Below, in pieces: positions 1-5,386 of a stretch of DNA of 13,988 nucleotides (position 1 is its first letter; the number at the start of each line of letters is the position of its first letter). The position numbers and the translations under genes are program-made. The notes below the pieces were generated by a model, which searched no databases, was not told the DNA's origin, and was given only the letters and a program-made list of their open reading frames with translations. This DNA comes from Candidatus Sumerlaeota bacterium (GTDB taxonomy: Bacteria > Sumerlaeota > Sumerlaeia > MWCT01): positions 1-13,988 of the forward strand of contig JAPLSR010000252.1 of assembly GCA_026398545.1 (NCBI GenBank), written 5' to 3'.

Positions 1-118
1 ATGTAATCGGTTGCCCGCCGGAATCAGTCAGCCTGCCCTGATAACTGATGAAGTCAGGTGCGGCGCAGAGCGCCATTGATAAAACTAAAAAACCAAATAG
101 AATGAACGTCCTTTTCAT
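1..118 (-). CDS. Secreted protein with YQGRLTD motif, N-terminal part only
   Basis: The reading frame starts at an ATG (118-116) preceded by a good AAGGAG ribosome site and runs off the left edge after 39 codons. Visible residues: MKRT, a hydrophobic stretch (FILFGFLVLSMALCAA) that looks like a cleavable signal peptide, then DFISYQGRLTDSGGQPIT. The YQGRLTD-x-x-G-x-P motif right after a signal peptide is common at the start of large secreted or surface proteins of environmental bacteria; I know of no assigned activity. It is divergent from spoIID with about 190 bp between. The remainder and the true function lie outside the window. Confidence 0.75.
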   Translation of the reverse strand, partial: MKRTFILFGFLVLSMALCAAPDFISYQGRLTDSGGQPIT

Positions 119-146
119 ATAGAACTCCTTTTCTTATTCTAAATAA

Positions 147-175
147 TTGTTACTGAAATATATAAGCGAAGTCAA
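147..175 (-). promoter_or_regulatory. Candidate promoter for the secreted-protein gene
   Basis: On the minus strand TTGACT (175-170) is followed after 17 bases by TAACAA (152-147), about 30 bases before the ATG at 118. The -35 is good and the -10 is weak (3 of 6). No equally convincing promoter was seen for the divergent spoIID gene; TTGACC at 221-226 lacks a -10 at the right distance. Confidence 0.3.
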
Positions 176-307
176 CCATCATTTAAAACTTTCAGAACAG
201 AATAAAAATCGCAATTTGTCTTGACCCGGGAGTGAGACATAAAGAAAAACAATTCTCATTGCTGAAAAGAAGTGGATGCCTTGCAAAATTCATGAGAGGT
301 GATTGAG

Positions 308-1735
308 GTGGCAAGCGCCGAAGAACCGGAGGTTGAAAAAGTTCCCCTGCCGCAAAGGGAGCCTGAATGCCGCGTGGGCATTGTCCTCAGGGAGGATAAT
401 AAAAGTAACATACAAATAGAACTCCCACCGGGTCGTTTCAGACTTACGGCAAACGGCACAGAATCCTTCCTTGAGGGGAAATCCGTGAGGACTCTTGGCA
501 TCAGTTCTGACGGAAATGAGGTTATATGCCGCGACATGCCGGAATGCTCCTTCGCTGAAGCTTCGGCGCACTATAAGGGTTCGGCTCTGAAGAGCGGCGG
601 CATGGTGAGCGTTGAGCCGGTGGATGCGCAGGAGGTGCTGGCGCCCAAGAGCGGCATTCTTATGCGGGGTGTCGTGGCGGGGCGCGGTTTTCACTGGCAA
701 AAGGAGGTTGACTTGCATTATCCCCGGCGGCTGGAATTCTTTGCGCGGGATGGCAGGCTCATTGCGGTGAATGTGCTTCCTCTTGAGGCATATCTCGCCT
801 GTCTTGTCACCTCCGAGATGAGCGGCGCCTGCCCTTCAGAGTTCATCAAGGCGCAAGCCACTGCCGCACGAACATGGATGATGGTCTTTCTGAAAAACAA
901 GCATGTGGGTGAGCCATTTTCCATCTGTAATGATGACTGCTGTCAGAGATATCAGGGCACAACATTTCTCTCTGATAGTGTGGCGGGGAGTGTAGAGCGC
1001 TCGCGGGGGATGTTTCTTGTGACGCATGAGGGATATCTCTGCCCCGCCTATTATAGCAAAAGCTGCGGCGGCATCATGGAGCGGGCGCAGAATATCTTCG
1101 GACAAGGCGCCGTCGGAATCAGTGAGAAAACGGACGCGCCGTCCGGCTCAGTAACGGAATACTTCAATCCAGTGACGGAGGAGAATATCCGGAAATGGGT
1201 GACCGGAGAGTTTTTAAGTGCGAGTGATAGCTTCTGCTCTCCAAAAGTCTGCCCGGAGGAGACACTTGCGAAATATCTGGGCGCGGTGGATGTTGCAGGA
1301 CATTACTACCGCTGGCAGGTGGAATACTCTCGCGAATCACTGGAGCACTTACTGCGCACCAAGGGAGCGCTTGCCGACCTGGGGGAATTTGTGGATTTTC
1401 GCTCCATCAAAAGGGGCAACTCGGGGCGGATTCACGACCTTGAGGTTATTTACAAGGACACGGCGGGCGGAACAAAATCACATATCATTCACTCCCAGTA
1501 TGAGATACGGCGCGTTTTGCATGAAAAATTTCTTTTCAGCAGTGCCTTCATCTGGGAACGAAAAAGAGACACCCGTGGCAGGCTCGAAGGGATATCCCTG
1601 ACAGGTGCGGGATGGGGACATGGCGTGGGGCTGTGTCAGATTGGGGCGCTTGGCATGGCGCTTCAGGGTTATCCTTATGAGGAGATTCTAAAACACTATT
1701 ACGATGGTTGCCAGCTCCTCCGCGCCTATGAATAA
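308..1735 (+). CDS. SpoIID/LytB-domain protein (peptidoglycan-acting, lytic transglycosylase family)
   Basis: SpoIID-family proteins cleave glycan strands of peptidoglycan; LytB relatives modify amidase activity at the cell wall. Family marks: the block PLEAYLACLVTSEM followed by EFIKAQATAARTW (about residues 158-190), whose SEM glutamate matches the proposed catalytic Glu; the cysteine-rich CNDDCCQRYQG (about 207-217) and YYSKSCGG (about 249-256), typical of the Cys-containing, possibly metal-binding subgroup; and the C-terminal GAGWGHGVGLCQIG signature. At about 475 residues it is longer than SpoIID because of an N-terminal extension. Start: GTG 308 has GAGAGGTGA five bases upstream; GTG 299 is in frame but overlaps that site, and a TGA at 293 blocks anything earlier. 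No signal peptide is visible, which is odd for a wall enzyme. No sporulation genes are nearby. Its last 34 codons and stop are repeated at 5227-5331. Confidence 0.88.
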   Translation: MASAEEPEVEKVPLPQREPECRVGIVLREDNKSNIQIELPPGRFRLTANGTESFLEGKSVRTLGISSDGNEVICRDMPECSFAEASAHYKGSALKSGGMVSVEPVDAQEVLAPKSGILMRGVVAGRGFHWQKEVDLHYPRRLEFFARDGRLIAVNVLPLEAYLACLVTSEMSGACPSEFIKAQATAARTWMMVFLKNKHVGEPFSICNDDCCQRYQGTTFLSDSVAGSVERSRGMFLVTHEGYLCPAYYSKSCGGIMERAQNIFGQGAVGISEKTDAPSGSVTEYFNPVTEENIRKWVTGEFLSASDSFCSPKVCPEETLAKYLGAVDVAGHYYRWQVEYSRESLEHLLRTKGALADLGEFVDFRSIKRGNSGRIHDLEVIYKDTAGGTKSHIIHSQYEIRRVLHEKFLFSSAFIWERKRDTRGRLEGISLTGAGWGHGVGLCQIGALGMALQGYPYEEILKHYYDGCQLLRAYE

Positions 1736-1790
1736 TGACCCCATTCGCCGGGACATATTATGAGATAATGTTCCAGGTCAGGGGATTAAC
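1631..1790 (+). repeat. 160-bp direct repeat, copy 1 (left flank of the integron)
   Basis: Aligns without gaps to 5227-5386. I count five mismatches: one in the spoIID tail, three in the short intergenic gap and one in the pilX-like tail. It contains the last 34 codons and stop of spoIID, 22 bp of intergenic DNA, and (minus strand) the last ten codons and stop of the pilX-like gene. Identity stops at 1790, exactly the G of the attC GTT crossover point. Confidence 0.95.
1758..1790 (-). pseudogene. 3' fragment of the pilX-like gene (inside repeat copy 1)
   Basis: The minus strand encodes VNPLTWNIIS and a stop. The intact gene at 5354-7111 ends VNPMTWNIIS, so this is a detached tail with one substitution. 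Upstream of the GTT the sequence is attC DNA, not pilX, and the frame reaches a stop within about 20 codons. It is a relic of the duplication, not a gene. Confidence 0.85.
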
Positions 1791-1856
1791 GTTGAGGATC
1801 ACTTGCTGGTATGAAGCGACAGCGGAATACCAGTCAAGTACATCCTTTTGTTAGAA
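1784..1856 (-). other. attC recombination site of cassette 2
   Basis: Read on the minus strand it opens with R'' TTCTAAC (1856-1850) just after the GNAT stop and ends with GTTAATC (1790-1784). The hairpin arms are ATACCAGTCAAGT (1827-1839) and ACTTGCTGGTAT (1801-1812), pairing over 12 bp with one extrahelical base (1834), the hallmark of attC. The R' half differs from R'' because the last six bases come from flanking DNA. The cassette's own 5' end (TTAGAA, 3587-3582) complements TTCTAAC, as expected for an excised circle. Confidence 0.85.
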
Positions 1857-1866
1857 CCTTCTTCAA

Positions 1867-2535
1867 TCATTTTTTTTCAAACTCATTTCTTTTAAGAACA
1901 TACCAAGGTTCCCCTTTTTGTTTGTCCTCAGGGATAAATATCTCTCTGGGGTCAGCTTCCTGAAAACCATGTTTGATGTAGAATCGGATTGCGCTCTCAT
2001 TCTTTTTGCTTGTTACCAGATATAGACTCACTCCTGCGGTAGCGGCTACAAACTTGAGAAATATAATCGCCAACGAAGCAAGGCCAGTACCGTGGAATCG
2101 GTCGGATATAGCAATATCTAGCATCGCATGCTTGTCCTCCCCAAAGTAGTTCTTCTGTCCTGCCTTGATAAGGTCAATCTCTTCTATGTCAAGGTATCCA
2201 ATAACATGCCCTTGCGTCACAATCAAAAATCGAGCATCCTGATGCGAAACGACTCGTTTTTCTACATCAATTAGTGTGTCAATGTCGGTGCCGTGTTGAT
2301 CAGATAATGAGCGCGACTTGGCCGAAAGGTCCCACTCAGGATCGCGGCCGTCATAAAACTGCCTAAATGATTCAAAATATCTGTGGGAGAAGGGTAATAT
2401 TAAGATTCTTCCAATATCCTGAAAGTCACATTCCACCCAAACCTCATAAGGAGAATCTTCATTATGAATCAGCAGATTCGTAACTGCCCCTGACTTTTCC
2501 GCAAATTCTTTGAAAAACTTAGCTTTTGAGTTCAT
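1867..2535 (-). CDS. GNAT-family N-acetyltransferase (cassette-borne)
   Basis: 222 residues. The C-terminal half has the GNAT fold signature: a beta strand ending HAMLDIAIS, motif A RFHGTG (residues 146-151, R-x-x-G-x-G for acetyl-CoA pyrophosphate binding), and motif B NESAIRFYIKHGF (about 179-191). GNAT enzymes move an acetyl group from acetyl-CoA to an amine. The roughly 100 N-terminal residues are not recognisable, so the substrate is unknown. ATG 2535 has GGAGG 12 bases upstream, a slightly long gap. It lies 34 bp after the radical SAM stop with no attC between, so the pair form a two-gene cassette and are probably co-transcribed. The stop lies 10 bp before the attC, typical for cassettes. 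Cassette GNATs can be antibiotic acetyltransferases, but nothing here shows that. Confidence 0.82.
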   Translation of the reverse strand: MNSKAKFFKEFAEKSGAVTNLLIHNEDSPYEVWVECDFQDIGRILILPFSHRYFESFRQFYDGRDPEWDLSAKSRSLSDQHGTDIDTLIDVEKRVVSHQDARFLIVTQGHVIGYLDIEEIDLIKAGQKNYFGEDKHAMLDIAISDRFHGTGLASLAIIFLKFVAATAGVSLYLVTSKKNESAIRFYIKHGFQEADPREIFIPEDKQKGEPWYVLKRNEFEKK

Positions 2536-2569
2536 ATCACAAATAAACCTCCGTTAGTGTCAACTCTCT

Positions 2570-3550
2570 TTATGTGATTTTCGGATAATAATTTTCAGGA
2601 CAAAGGATATCTGGAAATCTTGGACGCAAAAATGTCCTTATCTCCTGACATAAGTGGCACTTATTCACATAACCTTCTTCTCTAAGCATAAAACCCTTTG
2701 CTTCGGGGATTTCCGTCAAACCAAAGGGCCCCTTTTCTATCAAAACTCTGATTATCGGATGATCTTGAACATCGTAAGATGTTAAGATATCTTTCAGTGG
2801 GCTAGACTTGGCATTGCCGATGCAAATACCATGTTCCACCATGACCCACCCATGAACGTCTATTTGTAGTCCGCCTGGTCGTCGGAAATCCGCTGTGGAA
2901 AACCATGGGACTCCAGAACAAGTTTCGCGTGGTATAGATCGCGGTTTCATGCAAGCGTATGCAAGATTCACAGCTCGTCCCTGAAAGATCACATTGGGCG
3001 GCAAACCTGGACGGACATCGAAATCATACTGTTTAAACCAATCAGCAATCTCTCGAGTTTCTGTGTCGTATTCATTCACGGCATCCTCAGCATCGAGAAT
3101 CTCGCTGCTTCCCCCAATGTCAAGCCCGAGTTTTCTAGCTGCTCTCATAGCGCAGAGTGCTCGGTCCCGAGACACGTGCCGTTGGTGGAACGTATCTACA
3201 CTAATAGCAGAAATAGTCAATCGAGCGTCAATCAGTCTCCGCAATATGCGTAACGCATTTTCTTCATCAACAGCCCATGAACCATTTGTATCTACATCCA
3301 CGTTATCGATTCCATATCTCAAAGCGATCTTCCCAATAGCTATGGTTCTATCAACATCCAGCAGTGCCTCTCCACCTATCAGCGTCATATGGTTAATATG
3401 ATTCGTCCGGGTAGCCTCGGCTAAGTAATATTCGGCATCTTCAAGACTCATCCACTCGCTGAATTCTGGGCTAGCGCCGAGACAACAGTGCTCACACCGG
3501 GAAGAGCATTGATAAGTAATTATCAATGTAAGATATGTCAGTGTGTCCAT
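2570..3550 (-). CDS. Radical SAM protein with C-terminal cysteine cluster (cassette-borne)
   Basis: 326 residues. The [4Fe-4S]-binding CX3CX2C motif is CSSRCEHC (C15, C19, C22), followed by the GGE motif at 59-61 that contacts SAM. Further cysteines at 200, 211, 243, 298, 301 and 317, including KCHLCQEIRTFLR near the end, suggest a SPASM/twitch-like auxiliary cluster, as in peptide-modifying enzymes; this is inference from cysteine placement. The enzyme would cleave SAM to start radical chemistry on an unknown substrate. No precursor-peptide gene was found in the cassette: the 31 bp upstream hold only the cassette end and the ribosome site CGGAGTG, four bases before ATG 3550. First gene of cassette 2, paired with the GNAT. 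Confidence 0.85.
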   Translation of the reverse strand: MDTLTYLTLIITYQCSSRCEHCCLGASPEFSEWMSLEDAEYYLAEATRTNHINHMTLIGGEALLDVDRTIAIGKIALRYGIDNVDVDTNGSWAVDEENALRILRRLIDARLTISAISVDTFHQRHVSRDRALCAMRAARKLGLDIGGSSEILDAEDAVNEYDTETREIADWFKQYDFDVRPGLPPNVIFQGRAVNLAYACMKPRSIPRETCSGVPWFSTADFRRPGGLQIDVHGWVMVEHGICIGNAKSSPLKDILTSYDVQDHPIIRVLIEKGPFGLTEIPEAKGFMLREEGYVNKCHLCQEIRTFLRPRFPDILCPENYYPKIT

Positions 3551-3581
3551 TTCACTCCGATTTACGTTTTGTCTTCTAGGG

Positions 3582-3647
3582 TTCTAACATCCGACTTCAC
3601 CTGCGTAAAAGCGCAGCTTTTGAGGCAGGTGGAAGGAGTTGTTAGAA
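3582..3647 (-). other. attC recombination site of cassette 1
   Basis: Ends TTCTAAC (3647-3641, minus strand) and GTTAGAA (3588-3582) are perfect complements. The arms CTTCACCTGC (3595-3604) and GCAGGTGGAAG (3625-3635) pair with one extrahelical G (3631 or 3632). The central part contains a small AAAAGC/GCTTTT hairpin (3607-3621). The size of 66 bp is normal for attC. The bulged base is in the R''-proximal arm, as in the other site, so both cassettes have the same orientation. It begins just after the RsgA-like stop codon. Confidence 0.9.
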
Positions 3648-3648
3648 T

Positions 3649-4728
3649 TTATATTTTTTTTATTTGTTTTTTTGCTGTTTTAACAAGTTTATCAAATTTA
3701 CGATGCTTTTCTCTCTTTTCAAACTTAGTCATACTATTATATTCATTTTCTTTTAGCAACTTAATGTAATTATCATATTTGTCTTTATCTAAAGCACATG
3801 AGTTGGTAGCCATTAAAACAGCACAACCTGATTCGTTAATATGAGTGCAATCTAAAAATTTACACTTTTTTGATAGTTCATAGATTTCAGAGAAAACATT
3901 TTTTATTCCTATCTCCGAGTCCAATACACCTATTTCACGCATTCCGGGATTATCAATTAAAAGACCGCCATTTTCTAATATGAAAAGTTCCCTATGTGCT
4001 GTAATGTGTTTGCCTCTATTGGTATGTGAACTTATTTCTCCGGTTTTAATCAGATTTTTACCTGCAAGCATATTTATGATGGAAGATTTTCCCACGCCGG
4101 AAGAACCTATAAAACAATATGTAAATCCTTGTTTGATGCTTTTTTGAAAGTCAGAAATACCTTTCCCTGTGACAATACTAGTTACATAAATATCAGTATT
4201 TTTAAATCTGTTTTTTATTTTAGATAACCTTATATCCAAATCAGATTCCGATATTAAATCGGTCTTATTTAAAACTATTACTGGTTTTATGTTTCCGGAT
4301 TCTACCAGCGAAAGATATCTTTCAAATCTATTTAAGTTATAATCCCTGTCAGGCGATTGTATAATAAAAGCTGTGTCAATATTTGAAGCGATTATTTGCG
4401 TATCCGATTTACCTGCCGATTTCCTTGCTAAAACTGTCTTTCTTGGAAGTATTTCATGAATAATAGCCTGCTCTTCATCAAGAATTTTTATTAGAACCCA
4501 GTCTCCAACTGCTGGAAAATCTTCCCGTGATGAAGCCGTAAACATCATCTTACCAGTTATTTTTGCTGAAAATTCAGATATTTCGTTCCTTAAAATATAC
4601 AATCCCTTATGCTCAGCAATAATTCGAGCCGGAGAAAGATTACTATTTGCCACGGATACGCAGCTATTTTCAAAAAAATCATTATAGCCAATGTCTTTTA
4701 GATTAATTTTTTTAATGTTTTTATTCAT
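3649..4728 (-). CDS. rsgA: RsgA-like (YjeQ/YloQ) circularly permuted GTPase, cassette-borne
   Basis: 359 residues, close to the family length. RsgA is a GTPase acting late in 30S ribosomal subunit assembly. Domains in order: N-terminal OB-fold-like region (about 30-100); a G domain with permuted motif order, G4 NKTD (154-157), G1 GSSGVGKS (208-215), a G2-like TNRGKHIT segment (236-243), G3 DNPGM (259-263); and a C-terminal zinc finger C289-x4-C294-x-H296-x5-C302. All key residues are present, so it should be functional. It is very AT-rich, lacks a Shine-Dalgarno site (AATTAAAATATA precedes the ATG), and lies alone between an attI-like point and an attC, so it was acquired from a donor with different composition. 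A housekeeping GTPase is an unusual cassette cargo; it could be a divergent paralog with another role. Confidence 0.9.
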   Translation of the reverse strand: MNKNIKKINLKDIGYNDFFENSCVSVANSNLSPARIIAEHKGLYILRNEISEFSAKITGKMMFTASSREDFPAVGDWVLIKILDEEQAIIHEILPRKTVLARKSAGKSDTQIIASNIDTAFIIQSPDRDYNLNRFERYLSLVESGNIKPVIVLNKTDLISESDLDIRLSKIKNRFKNTDIYVTSIVTGKGISDFQKSIKQGFTYCFIGSSGVGKSSIINMLAGKNLIKTGEISSHTNRGKHITAHRELFILENGGLLIDNPGMREIGVLDSEIGIKNVFSEIYELSKKCKFLDCTHINESGCAVLMATNSCALDKDKYDNYIKLLKENEYNSMTKFEKREKHRKFDKLVKTAKKQIKKI

Positions 4729-4738
4729 TATATTTTAA

Positions 4739-4908
4739 TTCTAACAATAATTATACAGTCTGTATAAAACGGTAAACGCAGACTGTCTCCCTCTGTATAA
4801 GAAGTTGCCGTATCTTCTTATTTATTGCGCTAAGCGTTGCATTGCCAGTCCTTTTCATTCTTCTTCTTCTTTCGCCTGTTCCGGCTTATACAAACTGTAT
4901 TAGCCGGA
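4739..4908 (-). other. attI-like region between integrase remnant and first cassette
   Basis: The first cassette begins at GTTAGAA (4745-4739, minus strand), so the proximal recombination site must lie immediately upstream. There are two direct TCTGTATAA repeats (4759-4767 and 4792-4800, 33 bp apart), a perfect 17-bp palindrome TTATACAG-T-CTGTATAA (4751-4767), and an inverted pair ACAGTCTG/CAGACTGT (4756-4763 and 4779-4786). Known attI sites carry direct repeats bound by the integrase. The assignment rests on position and repeats, not on recognition of a known attI. Confidence 0.5.
4750..4776 (-). promoter_or_regulatory. Candidate cassette promoter overlapping a palindrome
   Basis: On the minus strand TTTACC (4776-4771) precedes a perfect TATAAT (4755-4750) by 15 bp, shorter than the ideal 17. 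It points into the RsgA-like gene, whose ATG is only 21 bases past the -10, implying a very short leader. The -10 overlaps the 17-bp palindrome at 4751-4767, so a bound protein could block it. Integrons normally drive cassettes from a promoter next to attI. Confidence 0.45.
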
Positions 4909-5094
4909 CTACAGCCCGTCTACCGGGCTGCGGACTCCGTGGCCTCCTTTGTTCAAAACATGGGTATAAATCATCGTCGTGCTGATGTCTTTATGGCAAA
5001 TTAGTTCCTGGATGGTCCGGATGTTATAGCCTACCCCAACATCTGAATAATGGCGTTGCTTGATTTGAAAATGACCGCTTTCCGCCTGTCGTAA
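4909..5094 (-). pseudogene. intI: C-terminal remnant of an integron integrase (IntI, tyrosine recombinase)
   Basis: The last 40 codons before the TAG (4911-4909) encode GYNIRTIQELICHKD, then STTMIYTHVLN, then GGHGVRSPVDGL. This closely matches the end of IntI integrases (DIRTVQELLGH, TTMIYTHVLNRGG, GVRSP), including the nucleophile Tyr in MIYTH. The conserved Gly of LLGH is Cys here. Upstream of 5031 the frame stays open to 5094 but loses IntI resemblance; a shifted frame (GCAACGCCATTATT near 5049-5062) weakly recalls ATHLL, suggesting frameshift decay. The remaining roughly 280 residues, including the other catalytic residues, are absent. Its 3' end faces the cassettes, the inverted-integron layout. 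Confidence 0.85.
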
Positions 5095-5226
5095 TCAAGT
5101 TTATGTCATCGATTGATAAACGCAAAAGTTATTAGCCTACAAAGTGGCGCAGGTGTCAAACAAAACTTGTGACGGTTGTGGAAAAATATAATCACGTCTG
5201 GTCAGGACCGATGTTGTGGCTCTGTT

Positions 5227-5331
5227 CTGTGTCAGATTGGGGCGCTTGGCATGGCACTTCAGGGTTATCCTTATGAGGAGATTCTAAAACACTATTACGA
5301 TGGTTGCCAGCTCCTCCGCGCCTATGAATAA
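5227..5331 (+). pseudogene. 3' fragment of spoIID (inside repeat copy 2)
   Basis: Encodes LCQIGALGMALQGYPYEEIL and onward to RAYE and a TAA, identical to the end of the intact SpoIID-like protein at the amino-acid level (the single base difference is silent). There is no start codon or ribosome site and no upstream domain, so it is not expressed as a functional protein. Confidence 0.9.
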
Positions 5332-5386
5332 TGCCCCCATTCGCCGGGACGGATTATGAGATAATGTTCCAGGTCATGGGATTAAC
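5227..5386 (+). repeat. 160-bp direct repeat, copy 2 (right flank of the integron)
   Basis: Partner of 1631-1790. Its right edge is the GTTAATC inside the 3' end of the intact pilX-like gene. Its left edge (CTGTGTCAG at 5227) falls within what was spoIID coding sequence, where it abuts the 132 bp (5095-5226) between the repeat and the integrase remnant, in which I recognise nothing. Confidence 0.95.

Larger units (their letters stand above)
1784..5226 (-). mobile_element. Small inverted-type integron remnant with two cassettes
   Basis: Order on the minus strand: intI C-terminal remnant, attI-like region, RsgA cassette (4744-3588), radical SAM/GNAT cassette (3587-1790). The cassette edges are defined by G^TT at 4745/4744, 3588/3587 and 1790/1789. 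The island separates spoIID from the pilin operon and is bracketed by a 160-bp direct repeat. Cassette 1 is strikingly AT-rich compared with the flanks, consistent with foreign origin. No full integrase remains here, so mobility would need an enzyme in trans. The integrase remnant and the cassette genes share one orientation, unlike class 1 integrons but like the reported inverted integrons of, for example, Treponema denticola. Confidence 0.8.

Noticed and set aside
2553..2559. GTTAGTG/CACTAAC between the radical SAM and GNAT genes, a possible third attC
   Set aside because: Only 34 bp separate the genes, with no partner half-site and no hairpin arms; at most a remnant. The GGAGG there serves the GNAT start.
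4751..4767. LexA (SOS) box upstream of the cassettes
   Set aside because: The palindrome is ACAG-T-CTGT, the reverse of the CTGT-N8-ACAG order of the Escherichia coli type box and with the wrong spacing, so no SOS control is claimed.
1790..5226. Insertion-sequence or transposon island
   Set aside because: No transposase and no terminal inverted repeats; a 160-bp flanking duplication is far too long for a transposition target duplication, while attC features explain the inner edges.
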